A DNA stretch of 64,000 nucleotides from NCBI RefSeq assembly GCF_013426205.1, contig NC_089423.1:4836001-4900000 (forward strand), given 5' to 3'. Each line of letters opens with the position of its first letter. Position 1 is the first letter of the stretch. This document shows, in pieces, positions 23,893-35,110 of this stretch. Source of the stretch: Metarhizium brunneum (Eukaryota > Ascomycota > Sordariomycetes > Hypocreales > Clavicipitaceae). The notes under the pieces were generated by a model. That model saw only the letters and a list, made by a program, of their open reading frames with translations, was not told the DNA's origin and searched no databases. The translations under genes and the position numbers were made by a program.

Positions 23893-25076
23893 TCAGAGAA
23901 CCAAAAACCACACCAGGCAAAGCACGGCAGCCAAGGCCGAAGACGGCCCCGCTGACAAGCCCGCGCCGCCGTTGTCGTCATCCGCCGCCGTCGTTTCCGG
24001 CCCGCCGGTCTCGCCGGTCTCGGTGGCCGTAGCGTCGCCCGTGTGAACGGGACTGGGGGCGGGCAGCTCCGGCCCCGGGCGGCTCTGGCACCCGGCTATC
24101 CTGATCTTTTGCCAGCCCGCCGTCCGCTCGTCGTACTGGTACTCGACGTACCCGTCCGTCTGGTTGCAGAAGCCCGTGTAGTCCTCGACCTCGATGCTCT
24201 GGAAGTACCCCCTGTACGGGGCCGAGCCCCAGTCGGGCACGCCGCCGGCCCATGCGATCTCGCCGCGGTCGCTGTCGTTGCGGACCGACCACACGCCCAG
24301 CTTGACCTGCATGGGCGTCTGGGGCCACTTGGCGGCCGGAATCTCGCCGACGTACCACACCTTGCGGATGGTGTCGTTGACGGAGAAGCTGAGGAACTGG
24401 TCGGTCCATTCGAGCGAGTACTTCTGGAGGGCGTCGAAGCTGGACGCCGCGAGGTCGTACGTGTCGTTGTACGTGTTGAAGAGCGCCTGCCCGTCGTAGA
24501 AGTAGTTTGTTTGCGCCTGGTTGTCGTACGCCCCGAGGAGTTCCTACGTCCATGTCTTTAGTTTTCAAACACAAAAAAAAGGGGGCTGTCGTTGGGACTT
24601 ACCCAGTCGATTTCGTCGCCAGAGTCCGATTTCAACACCACGGCGGTGATGAGGCCGTTGCCCTTGGCGGCTCGCAGCGTGACGCTGACCTTGCCAAAGA
24701 GCAGATACTTGCTGCTGACGAGGGTTGGGGCGTCACCCGGCTTCCACATGCCCATGGCGACGCCGTTGCCGTCGGTGTCGAAATCGAGCCTCTTCTTGTC
24801 GTTGGCCGTCGCTTCATCCACGGCCCAGAAGTCGAGGACATTGTCCCAGTTTGCGGTGGTGAAGTCGAACGAGGCCTTGCCGGCAAACGCCGCGTCAGGG
24901 GGGCAGTCTGATGCAACAGTTAGCTTTGATGGTTCGGTGCGGGTCTTTTTTGGGCAAGACTTTTGTGCTATAGGATCATTACGCATATCTTTTCGCAGAG
25001 GGTCGCAGTTGGCGAGATCTTTGAGGCTGGCAGCGGTCAGAGCCGCCAGGCATACCATCCAGTACGGGCGAAGCAT
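23893..25076 (-). CDS. CRH-family GPI-anchored cell-wall transglycosidase (GH16)
   Basis: Three exons on the minus strand: 25076-24983, 24907-24603 and 24543-23893; 349 aa. An N-terminal signal peptide is followed by the CRH-type cysteine segment NCDPLRKDM-HCPPD. The GH16 catalytic box DEIDWE sits at residues 129-134, with its last Glu encoded just after intron 2. Several N-glycosylation sites (NDT, NDS, NQT) are present. The C-terminus is a Ser/Ala/Asp linker and a hydrophobic tail typical of a GPI signal. CRH enzymes link chitin to beta-glucan in the wall. Intron 1 (75 nt) has a CTAAC branch site and a CAG acceptor but no stop and a length divisible by three. Without splicing, 25 foreign residues would split the cysteine motif. 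The ATG at 25076 is the first in frame. Confidence 0.9.
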
Positions 25077-25756
25077 CTTGGGCACTGGGGGACTTGGTGC
25101 TGGAGAGTAGTCCCGCCGTTGATTCTTGATACCTTGAGTGATGGAGGATGTTGAAGGAGAGTCATGGATGAGGGAGATGTGTGCTTGCTGAATTTAACTT
25201 GTTGAAAAAAGGGGGGGAGGGAGTCTAGGATTCATCCACGGTGGTCTTGACTACGTTGTCCGTGAACCTTTGCATGCCCTCATTTGTTTTTGACACAGGT
25301 GGAAAGTATCCGTGGTAAGACTATGAATGTGTTGTACCTCGGTGGAATGTCTCCTGCATGGGGGAAAGGAAATTGGGATTCGTCGGTGAGTGACGAGATG
25401 TGGCCATTTTTGTACTGCCGTCTTTCACGATGTCGACGTTTCGCAGGCCACGCGTAGACGAGTCGTCCAATCGGTAGAGTGGGAAAACTTGCAACTCGCC
25501 AAGTATCCGTGTTACGCAACGAATCTCAAGGGGGGACTCGTCACCTTGAAACGACAAACATTTGCAACTTGAGGGTGGCACTTGTGGCCCCTCCCTTTTA
25601 TTGTGTGCCATTTGATGATATTTCATGATGCCTGACCTACCGCACAAACCGCCGGAACAGGGAGTTGGGAAACAAAAACAAACCCAAAAACATAAAATCA
25701 TTGTCACAAGTGTTTCATCGTTGCATGCCCGACGGGTCGTCATGATACAGAAGCAC
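25077..25756. other. Space between the HNH nuclease and CRH genes
   Basis: About 680 bp holding the 3' end of the HNH gene and the promoter of the CRH gene, both on the minus strand. There is a short G-run near 25211. No gene is seen. Confidence 0.5.
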
Positions 25757-26542
25757 TTAGCAAGAGTCCAGCATGCCTGACAGCGCGCCCTTCTCAGCAT
25801 CGGTAATGGTCAGTGAGTAATGGCTCTTGACCTGGATCCAGCTCTTGGAGTAGGTGCACCAGAAGGTCTTCAGGGAGGGCTTCCACTCGTCGGGGCTGCT
25901 GTCGCCCTTGGCACGGTTGGCATGGGCAGAGACGGCCCAGAGCTGAGGACGGGTGATGTCGTTGGCGAGACCTTTGCGCTTGTCCGTGGTCCATTGCGAG
26001 GCGCCGGACTGGGAGACGAGAGTTAGACAGAGAGGCTCCTTGGTATCAATGCGGTCTTGGGTCTTACAATCCAGGCATTCTTGAGTGGAATCATGTGGTC
26101 AATGTCGAGATCCGAGGCGGCGGTGAATGAGACACCGTCATACGGAGAAACCCAGTTGCCAGACTGGGCGACACATGCCGTGTTGGTCTGGACGTCTGTT
26201 CCATCTCGCTTGAGTACAAACTCGCTAGATTCATGTTTAGCACCATGTCTCTGACAGAGAAGAGAAGAAGAAATGCCCACCGAGCGTTGCAAGTCCCCTC
26301 GATGGTCTCCCACGTAGGGAACAGGGTGCGGGAGTAGCCATCACCGCTCAACGGCGTAGCAACCTTGAGGCCAGCAAGAAGAGTCCTGGCGGTCGAAGCA
26401 GTTGGAATACCCGGCTGAAAGGGGTCAGCATTTTGTTTCCCATCGTTACACAGGATGGAGGGCTTACGGGCGCAGGCACAGGCACACCAAGGACAACCGC
26501 AGCGGCAGACACGACGAGAAATGATGCCGAGGAGAACTTCAT
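25757..26542 (-). CDS. Secreted HNH nuclease-like protein (DUF1524/GmrSD-type)
   Basis: Four exons: 26542-26468, 26414-26281, 26224-26068 and 26008-25757; 205 aa. The introns are 53, 56 and 59 nt. Exon 1 is a signal peptide (MKFSSASFLVVSAAAVVLG). The nuclease motif DLDIDHMIPLKNAW supplies Asp112-His113. It is followed by a WT-x-RKGLANDITRPQLWAV block and then NRAKGDSSPDEW, with Asn and Lys residues of the HNH/beta-beta-alpha-metal fold. The C-terminal CTYSKSWIQVKSHYSLTI block is typical of the fungal and actinobacterial secreted family. The likely role is extracellular DNA or RNA degradation for nutrition or defence. It lies 680 bp upstream of the CRH gene on the same strand, and no functional link is implied. 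Confidence 0.85.
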
Positions 26543-28796
26543 GTTGGGCAACGAGGGGACTTGGGATGCAGCACGACAACAAGGACAAGAGAAAGAGAGA
26601 AAAAAAAGGGATGCGAATCCACGACAGTTTATACTCGCTGCCTACTGAAACAGAGACCGGCCGAACTGGCACCGATGTCTTCTGCCCAGATTCACCCGAG
26701 CTAACACTCTCGCTTCGAAAGGTGATTCTCTCGTTGCATGTAATCTAATCCCCATCCTCGCGCGATAAAAAAGAAAGGCTGCATCTTGGGCTAAACTAGC
26801 GCTGCGACAAGATGGGCGCCAACACACAGATTGGTGACCGAGGGCAGCACCTCCATAACACCCAGTCAACGCCGAGGAACTGTAAGGGTTCAGGTCCTGT
26901 AGATCCCTTTACCGGGGGGCCAGCGAAGCATATTGCAACCTGCCTGATGGGGAAGCAGGATGGTGGAGAAATGCGGTCGCATTGGCTATATTGGGCGGCG
27001 TAGCACCGGTTGACCCTTGCGTGTCTGGATGTCAGGGTAGAGAGCCAGCTTATCTGAGTGGCTGGACCATCCGGATGCCGTATTTCCAAATGGAACGCGG
27101 TTCGTCATGCGGGTTCTTGTGGACTCTGGAGTGTTGCAGTTTGGGCATGGGTATTCTGAAAAGCCCATTCTCCTAGATGCAAAACAGGCCATCTCCGTCG
27201 TATGCCGGGCAGGGAGGGCATGTAAGCGAGCCTGCGAGCCAAAAACTTGAGAATAGACAGAGAGCCCGTCTGCCACGTCGTCCGCATGTAGATGTGGTCG
27301 TATGTACTGCTGATCCCTTGGGATGATAGGGCGAGGGCTGTTTTCGGGGTCGTTTGGCGCTGGGTTGTCGCGGGGTTCCGATACGAAAGTTCGAAACTAG
27401 AATAAAGACCGTGGCTTGGCAATGCAAACGGCGAATCATGGGGGATTGAGCGACTTGTTGCATGCCCAGGTCCCCAAAGGTATACCGAGTTGAAGGGGGA
27501 CGGGCCAAGGCGTGGTGGTTTGAAGACATGCGGTTGGCTGTGTTGATCGAAGCTGCCACAAGATTAGCTGTAATGGCTATCAAGTTTCCTCAAGGTTCTT
27601 TTTCATTTTCGTCTCTGGGGGCCTTTCGGGGACCCTGATGGGGACGGCCTGCAGCGAGTTTTTGGATGTTTCTATGATATTCAATTTGTGGTTCGATGTG
27701 TGAGGTTGAATGTGTGGCATTGAACGTGTGAGGCTCGCGTGAAGGTCACGTTCCAAGTTGCCGGGAAAGTGCCAACAGCCCTCAACACCAAAGGGGCAGG
27801 ATCGTGATAACCCATAAATATACGTCCTAAACTTACTTTGAACAACTATATTCATTAAAGGCCTTCTACAAAAGTTGCAGGATGGCCTCTTAAGACCCAG
27901 GCTTGCAATTATGATGGCGAAGCAGGCTAACCACTTCATCGGGGAAGCAGGGCAGGGCGGCTCTGTCTCAGTACTTTAATTTCATTCAGCAAGTCGCTAT
28001 GCCTTTGGCGCAGCATTGCGTAATAATGTGGCCTATACGTCTCACATCTCAGAATGCACATTGGGGGCGGTGAATGCCCCTCATTTCAACTCCAACCTTC
28101 ATTTATTCAATCTGCCTGTATATTGCCTCCCAGAAAGATCATCCACGTCGCCTGCAGCCCAAGTCGATATCCCATCCAAGCAAGGTATTCCGCTCCAAAC
28201 AAAGTACGGACCATTTTCCAACCCGGATTACCCTCATTAAAACCCAGTGGGAAAAAGAGTAGTAATCGTTTTTTCCTTAGTCGAAAAGGATCAGAACTGG
28301 CCGCACTTTGCTGTATGTCCTCCCTTTTGGACTCGGAGCGGATTCCTGGCATCTACTGAGTTGTGATTCCTGCTCGTTTCGGACGCCCGGCTCTAGTATT
28401 TGTTCGAGCCCTGTTTTTCTTCTTGGCATGAAGCCGGATTGATCCCGTTATCCTAGATTGGTCTCGGGTGCTGGTCTGGACCTTTGTCCTTTCCGGTTCG
28501 TCCGCTCCAAGCAAAGTATTCGTCTCCAAGCAAATCCCTGTTTCTGTTGTTTCATTCTTTCACATCAGCAATGTTGCTGAACCCCATCTGTCTCCAAATA
28601 TCTCAAGTCGCCTGATATGCCATCAGTGCAACGAATTCCCCTTTCTTTGTTGTTTTCTTCTTTCCCGCCAGTAACACCCCGAAACTCCAAGTACCCGTCC
28701 ATGTCTCCAATCAGGTGCAGCCCAAGGGTATATCCCGCCAATGCAATCTGTTCATCAATCATCCTCCCGCCAAGTCTTTCCAGCATCCCTTGTCCT
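26543..28796. other. About 2.2 kb without a recognisable gene
   Basis: This contains the promoter of the HNH gene at its left end and probably the 3' region of the ankyrin gene at its right end. From 28100 to 28800 the sequence is weakly repetitive: CTCCAAGCAAAGTATTC-like strings recur near 28177, 28195, 28503 and 28527, and CAGCCCAAG...TATCCC recurs near 28156 and 28717. No coding unit is seen. Confidence 0.45.
26628..26633 (-). promoter_or_regulatory. TATA box candidate of the HNH nuclease gene
   Basis: TATAAA read on the minus strand, about 86-91 bp before the ATG at 26542. Assigned by motif and spacing only. Confidence 0.45.
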
Positions 28797-30767
28797 TCAT
28801 GTAAACGTTGATTTCGTCTCCTGGTAATAAGCTTCAAGCAGAACGGCTCGTAGCTTCGGGTGGCCCTCGGACAGCAAATCCAAAGCCAGCTTCCCTTGGC
28901 AATCCCGAATCAAGCTTGATGTGCCCTTCCTAATGCATGTTTTGGCAATTTCCACTGCCAGCCTTGGGCTGATGGTGTCATCATCTATGTCATCATCATC
29001 TGTTGATTCCTGTTTCTGGACTTGGCGCACCAGAGTGTGGAGGAAACTCCCAAGATCGTCGTTATTGGTGCAATTGGCGTCGAAGCCCATATCCGGGATT
29101 TTTGGCCAGAATTTATTGACTCTTCCACTTATAACTTGATGCAGCAAATAGCCGTGATTTGCTGGCGTTAGCCCTTGGTCTTGCAAAGTCTTGCAGAGTT
29201 TGTCGTCATTTGTTTTGATACCCTCGATCCATGCCGAGTTTATCTGTCCCTGTCTGAGGAGTTGCCGATGATGAAAGATGTTATAGGCCCTGACTCTTCG
29301 AAACCAAGGGCGTTTAACCCAGGTGTGAAAAACAAGGGACACTTCTTGTGGACAGAGGGTTGCCCCGGCCTGTCGTAGCGTCGCGTGAAATGGTGTAACT
29401 TTTCCTGCCAGGAGGATATTTCGGATTGATAGGAACATGAGAGATTGATGTCCAGGTCGTTGCCGGGCATTCACGTCTCCTCCCTTAGCTATCAGGTAGC
29501 GCAACATGGTTTCCAAGGACGAATATCTCAGTTGCTGGAAACAGAACATGGAACGGCAGTATGTGTGTAGAATGGTCTCGCCGTTGGATCCCCTGCGATT
29601 GATATCGGCTCCATTATCCACGAGGATTTCAATCACCTTCTTCACACACGGTTCTACAGCGTTGATTGTTGTGGCGTAAAATTTGAGTGCGCAGTTGAGT
29701 GGTGACTCTCGGGCAGGACCTGTTGGATTCACATCGGCGCCAGCTTGAATAAGTCGCAGCATCCACGTCATCATGGTTTTTCTTCGAGGAACAGTGAGGT
29801 CCAGCGCGAACGCTTTTTCAACCGCCGTTACCAACGCACTGCCTCCCCAGACAGTTGGAACGTTGGGGTCGGCGCCCATGTTGATGAGCATGTCGAAGAT
29901 GGGACCGTTTTCGTTTCGTACCGCAGTGTTGAGTGCTGAGCTGAAATTGTGCATGGGGACATCCAAAACCGTCCTGTGGATGTCGTTATCGAAGACATGC
30001 GTCCACCCAGCAGCGTCGCGCGGCGCAGCGTGAGCAAGAAGGTGGTAAACTGTGACAATTGGCAAGCCGTTGAAGAAAGAAGCGTTATCTCGATGTTCGA
30101 TCACGGTGGCCGATGCTCCGGCACGTACGAGCAGCTCGGCTGTCTCTACGTCGTTTTTGAGGATTGGTATCACGAGAGGTGACCACTCGTAATCGCCGTC
30201 GTACTTTTCGAGCCAGCTAAACTGGTTGTTCAAGTTGTCGTTCAGAATCGGTATTCCGAGTCCCCTGGCCAGCTCGTAGCTGGAACTCAGGGTATCAACG
30301 CGGGCTCCCTGTCTCAGTAGTTCTTGGATGAATTCTCGTTGGCCATAAGCCGCTGCGAAGTGCAAGGCTGTCGCATGAACCCCGTCGTCGGTATAAACAG
30401 CATTTACATTCCCATTGTACTTGACGGACCTTGCCAAGACCTTGAGAGCGATCTGGGGATTGGATTCACAGTTTTTAGCTGCCCATTTGATGGCTTTCGG
30501 GCTTCCGGAGCGTGCGTCGACCTCGTAGAGCTTGGGAAGTGCAACGTCTGCCCAGTTTGTTGAGCACTTGGCGATTTGGTAAAGTGCTTGCTGGGGAAGA
30601 TAGCCGGCAATCATGTGCTTGATCTCATTCGGGAGCTTGGTGGCAGACCAAGTTTTGCTGCTCAGTGAATAGTTGTTGGATGCCATACGTGTGTTAGTTG
30701 TTGTGCGTCTGGTGTATGGCGAACCTCGACGGCTGCCGGCGCAGATTCGTGCGGGTGCGCGAGGCAT
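28797..30767 (-). CDS. F-box-like ankyrin-repeat protein
   Basis: An intronless frame codes for 656 aa from ATG 30767. Residues about 43-82 (LPNEIKHMIAGYL...) look like an F-box, which in this class recruits a Skp1-cullin ubiquitin ligase. Ankyrin repeats follow from about residue 131: TALHFAAAYGQREFIQELL, then units ending in AGASA, MGADPN, AGADVN, NGADIN and GGDVN, with longer unit spacing in places. The C-terminal third has weaker repeats. The target is unknown. The frame stays open upstream to 30992 through a minisatellite, but that extension has simple-repeat composition, so I start at 30767. A second in-frame ATG (30686) is an alternative. Confidence 0.82.
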   Translation of the reverse strand: MPRAPARICAGSRRGSPYTRRTTTNTRMASNNYSLSSKTWSATKLPNEIKHMIAGYLPQQALYQIAKCSTNWADVALPKLYEVDARSGSPKAIKWAAKNCESNPQIALKVLARSVKYNGNVNAVYTDDGVHATALHFAAAYGQREFIQELLRQGARVDTLSSSYELARGLGIPILNDNLNNQFSWLEKYDGDYEWSPLVIPILKNDVETAELLVRAGASATVIEHRDNASFFNGLPIVTVYHLLAHAAPRDAAGWTHVFDNDIHRTVLDVPMHNFSSALNTAVRNENGPIFDMLINMGADPNVPTVWGGSALVTAVEKAFALDLTVPRRKTMMTWMLRLIQAGADVNPTGPARESPLNCALKFYATTINAVEPCVKKVIEILVDNGADINRRGSNGETILHTYCRSMFCFQQLRYSSLETMLRYLIAKGGDVNARQRPGHQSLMFLSIRNILLAGKVTPFHATLRQAGATLCPQEVSLVFHTWVKRPWFRRVRAYNIFHHRQLLRQGQINSAWIEGIKTNDDKLCKTLQDQGLTPANHGYLLHQVISGRVNKFWPKIPDMGFDANCTNNDDLGSFLHTLVRQVQKQESTDDDDIDDDTISPRLAVEIAKTCIRKGTSSLIRDCQGKLALDLLSEGHPKLRAVLLEAYYQETKSTFT

Positions 30768-32048
30768 GGTTGTCAAATTTGAGGAAGAGGTATTGAGTGA
30801 AGATTCCAAAGGGTGCAATAAGATGCAGAGGAAGTCAAGTTGCAGAATAAGGCAACTATACCAGGTGAGTGTGTGAGTGTGTTTTTTTGTTTGTTTTTTG
30901 TTTAAGTGTGTAGGTGTGAAAGTGTGAAAGTGTGAAAGTGTGACCATGCAAGTCTGTGTACTTGTGAAAGTGTCAAGGTGTGAAAGTGTCAAGGTGTGAA
31001 AGTGTAAGTGTGACTATGCAATTCTGTGTACTTGTGAAAGTGTCAAGGTGTGAACGTGTAAGTGTGTATGAAGGATGATATTCAAAGTGGAAGTGCCAAG
31101 TGGCATCCGTGGGAGGGGGGGGAGCAGATGTATAAGGAAATTTCGACTCACAGAGAGAGAGAGAAACTTCTGTCAAATACTAACATAGATAGTTTGACTA
31201 GGGAACTTAAAGTAATGAAGAAGGTTTCTACAGCTTCTAGCCTCAAGTCAGATGCGTAGCGAACTCATACAGCGCCACCGGATTTTTGACTTGTAGACGG
31301 AGAGGCTCGTCTACGATGACACCTGGCTGCTTATTTGAATTCCTATTGAAAGAAACTCCAAGTAGCTTCCGAGCCTCGGCTCGTAAACGAAGCAGATGTA
31401 GATGTCATGTCATCTATGTTTGTATGTGTGGACAAGGCCGCAGCACAGCGGTCGTAGATTACCACACGGTGCATAGTGCAGGTCGCTTGCAAGACTCGTG
31501 AACCAAGAAATCAGTCATGACGGTGACAAGTGAAATATTTAGTGTATTTGTCCCCTTTGCTCCCTTTGGCTCGGAAGTCTGTGCTGCAACACCGTGAGTA
31601 AGAGCAAGCGTGAAGCCAAACTCCATGGAGGTCCATGCACACGCGTCCACCGTAACCTGGTTTTTGGAGAAAGCTATCTATTATTCAGTCCTGTTTTGAG
31701 GATTCTTTTACAGAGACTCACTGTATTAGGAATATCGCATCTTCGTGGTAAACGAATAGAAATCAGGACTCCAGGACACGACGTGTGCAGCCTTCCAAGC
31801 CGCGCTGGGTGCCGCTCGTATACGAATCATGATACCTTCACTGCCAACCCAGCCATGCTCTTGCCCTAAATACACTAATAACTTTGAGATCTATTACGCA
31901 GACGAAGAACTCAACCGGCCGTCTTGCAGCAAGCGCTGTGCGTGGGTGAACTCAGTCGATAGTAGATACTAGAAACTGTGGGACTTACAATGCCAGGTTT
32001 CTTCCACCTCTTCCACTTCTTCCACTGACTTCTCAGATCTTCCATATG
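30768..32048. other. Region between the ankyrin and hydantoinase-DUF917 genes
   Basis: About 1.3 kb. The left part is the minisatellite and promoter of the ankyrin gene, and the right part the 3' end of the hydantoinase fusion. Short frames at 31286-31869 show no family motif. Confidence 0.5.
30865..31065. repeat. Minisatellite of GTGTGAAA / GTGTCAAGGT units upstream of the ankyrin gene
   Basis: An imperfect tandem array of 8-16 bp units (GTGTGAAA, GTGTCAAGGT, and a longer unit containing TGTGTACTTGTGAAA). The longer unit occurs twice (about 30955-30990 and 31026-31055). It lies 100-300 bp before the ankyrin gene start, within the likely promoter or 5' leader. Confidence 0.75.
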
Positions 32049-35000
32049 CTACTTCTCATCATACTCGTCAATGACACTCTTTGGACGTATAAACTTTCCT
32101 AGGGGGGTGTACGCCAAATGGCCAAAGCCAAAACCCTCTGGGCCACCAATCTTTACTCCTCGCTCAGTTGCAGTCCATTTGTCGCTGGCGGCCAGACCTA
32201 GAACCACCACGAATAGACCGTACCTGTATTCAGGAGTTCCGATGGCCTCTCCGTTCTGAGCATCGATTACAGTAATAAGATCTGGAGCTATAGCCAACAC
32301 ATCCTGCTGAAGCTCTTGTTTGCCGTCGTCTCGCAGCCTCAGGACAGCAATGTTTTCGTTCTTGAAGGGAACCTTAATCGTGCCTTGGAATGGAGAACCA
32401 CGTGCCGTACCCCTGATAGCATCACTATGATCCCGTACATCTGTGCCTTCGATTAAGCATTCTCCGTAAGCATATCCTCCTCTTAGCATCCTCTCCACCC
32501 CAACTATCTTGCCCTTCCACAGAACTTTACCCGCGCCTGGCCCTCCACATTCGTCAATGATTGTTTCCGCCACATTGTCCACTCTATTTTCCTTTCTGGC
32601 CCTGGCTACTCCGCGGCCTATTCTCCATGCTTGAGAGATTGTATGCTCCACCACCCAGCGTTTGGTCTCAGCTCCAGTTACAGGTGACTCTGCGCAAGCA
32701 CAGTGAGAACCCATCTGAGACAGCGCCGCTCGCAACGTCTTCTCAACTTGAAGGTCGCTTTTGGCCTTGGGCATGAGCACTACATTCCCATTGCCGTCTG
32801 TCATGGCAATTGGCGACCATATTGGCGATCTTTCGTTGAAGACAACTGGTGTAGTTTGCCATTTTGTAGGATAAGCTCGGCCCATCCAGTCGCCATCTAC
32901 ACACGGAATGTTCATGTTGTTGCTTGCACCAAGGATCATGCCTTGTAGGCCGTTGCCACCTCCGATTTCTAGGGCAATGATATGTGTTGCTGACCGGTCA
33001 CAAATGTTGGACAGCTCCTCTTGGGCCTCGAGTATCTCGTCTGCGCTTAGTTTTTCGATGCCTACCGTTGGGCTGCCAATACCACCACCACACCCTACTT
33101 GGTCCTCGTCCTTCAAGTCGAGGGGGTTGACCACTCGTACGGTGGCCCCGTCGCGAAGCTGATTTCGTAGCCTGACCATGAATGAATACGGAGAACCCCC
33201 TCCTCCGGTTCCAAGGATGTAGCATCCTGTTGAAATCCACTCCACGTCCGTTTCAGAAATATACCAGACACGATTCTTGACCTTGGGCTTGTAATCTAAA
33301 ATGTTAAAAACTTCCGCAATATTGTCTCGTTTCTCCTTTACCACTGTATTTTCGTCTTGCCGCTGATGTTCCTCCATGCCGTCACAGCTTGCTTCATCAT
33401 CCTCATATACCTCGACTATACTCTGATCTCGATGATGATTTGCAAAGTCAAAGTCGCCTACTGCGCGAACAATAAATCTATTTTTGTGAGCAATGTACTA
33501 TGATGTGAGTCAGCAAGCTTTCCATCTATCCAAGGCCCGGACATATTTACCGGAAGAGGGAGGGTATCCTTCTCGACGATTTCGACCGAGGACGGCAAGG
33601 CGCCAGCGAATATCGTCTTTTCCACAGCCATCCGGCCAATCTCATCAAGTAGCTCTCTTGTTTTTTTACTCTCCGTCGACTTGACTATATCCACCACTTC
33701 ACTTACTCTTGCTATAGCCGCGCCTATTGCATTTGCAACACCGGACCACTTCGGCGTCAGAACTTTGCTGGCTCCTTTCAGGTTTCTGGGGGCAAGTATG
33801 GCTCCTCCTCCCACTAGCAGAACTGGAATGTCCTCCGGTGACGTTTTCATTTTGTCCACAATTTGCTCCAGCTTGATGCGGATGATTTGCTGGAATTCCC
33901 TGCTCTGCTTCTCACTCAAAGATCCCCGAGCAAGGCCAACGTGGCCAATGTTGAGCTCAGGGTTGGCAAGCACCGCGCAATCCGTGGCTGTTAATATCTT
34001 TCCGCCAAAGACAACAGACTCTGTAGTCAGCCTATGGCCGACACTATCAGGCCCAACAGTAAGGTGATCGTCTTTTTTGACAATAGAGCCTCCACCTAGA
34101 CCAATGCTTTTCACATCCGGACAAGAAAAGTTCATTCGGATTCCGGCAAGTTCGCTGTATGCTGCCTGCTGCCTTGGAAACCCATTCGCTTGGAGCAAGC
34201 CAACATCGGTAGTTGTTCCGCCAATATCCACCACCATGACAGCTTGAGATAATTGGCCCGACTCTAGAAATGCTGCGCCTCTCATGCTATTCGTCGGTCC
34301 ACTTGAGAAAGTTCGGATAGGAAGGCGAGCTGCCATTTCTCCTGACAGCATTGTGCCATCGTTCTGCGTAACGAAAACAGGGCATGTCAAGCCCAACTTC
34401 TTGATGGGGTCTTGAAAGGACCTGATTGTTTTTTGCGCAAACGGTAGAATGGATGCATTCAGTATGGATGCATTCTCTCGCTCGATGAAGCCCAGATTTG
34501 CTATGTCCCGCGAACAGACAACATAACTGTTCGGTAATTCTTGGCTGATGATCGTCGCAGCCCGTTCTTCCTGCCGTTCCACCGTATCGATGGGGCTAAA
34601 AACCCCATTTACAACAATGCTATTGATGCCCTTCTCTCGAATCACCTCACAGTGTGTCTTGATTTCATCCGCATCAATATCAGATATCAGGTTTCCATCG
34701 ACCTCGAGCCCGCCTTTAACAAGAGCATAGTAGCCCAAAATCAATTCTCGCATCTCATCTGGCCAGTCTATGCATGGTGGAACATGTTTTGAAAACGGTC
34801 CACACAGTCGTATGACGGCTACACGTGTAAGCCGTGATGCATCTCTCTCTATCACGGCGTTCACAAAATGGGTCGTGCCAATGGTGACGCTAGTGATGTC
34901 CTCAGGTCGTATAACGGCTTCATTGAACATGGTGTTTATGACTTTGACAATACCTCTGCTAGGGTTTGTAGTCGTTGGCGTTTTGTGCCATGCCAATATG

Positions 35001-35110
35001 CCCTGCTCGGGTGACGCCAGTGCGGATGGGTCGAGAATGACACCGTCAGTATTAGTGCCTCCAACGTCGACGCCTATTCGGAGGCGCCGACGTTCGTTGG
35101 TAGTGGCCAT
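32049..35110 (-). CDS. Hydantoinase/oxoprolinase-DUF917 fusion protein
   Basis: Exons 35110-33551 and 33497-32049 code for 1002 aa. The 53-nt intron (GTAAAT...CATAG) joins the two large frames in phase, giving LPLP-YIAHK. The first half is hydantoinase/oxoprolinase-like: an N-terminal phosphate-binding IGVDVGGTNTDGV near residues 12-24, IGTTHFVNAV, then a second actin-like nucleotide loop VVDIGGTTTDVG and a GLGGGS motif. The second half, from about residue 590, is DUF917, with LGTGGGG, ALEIGGGNG and EGFGFGHLAYTP motifs. In bacteria the two parts are commonly separate neighbouring genes, while fungal fused forms are known. Family members hydrolyse cyclic amides such as hydantoins or 5-oxoproline with ATP. 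The substrate here is not known. No permease or pyrimidine gene is adjacent. Confidence 0.88.

Noticed and set aside
23978..24574. 198-codon minus-strand frame in the CRH gene
   Set aside because: Frame-shifted Arg-rich shadow. The GH16 frame beside it carries the catalytic box and GPI signal.
30865..31065. Tandem array considered as a CRISPR array
   Set aside because: The units are short, contiguous and imperfect, without unique spacers, in a eukaryotic genome. It is a minisatellite.
33498..33550. Hydantoinase and DUF917 halves as two separate genes
   Set aside because: A standard intron joins them in phase, and the joined LPLP-YIAHK segment fits fused fungal proteins. The DUF917 half lacks its own promoter space.
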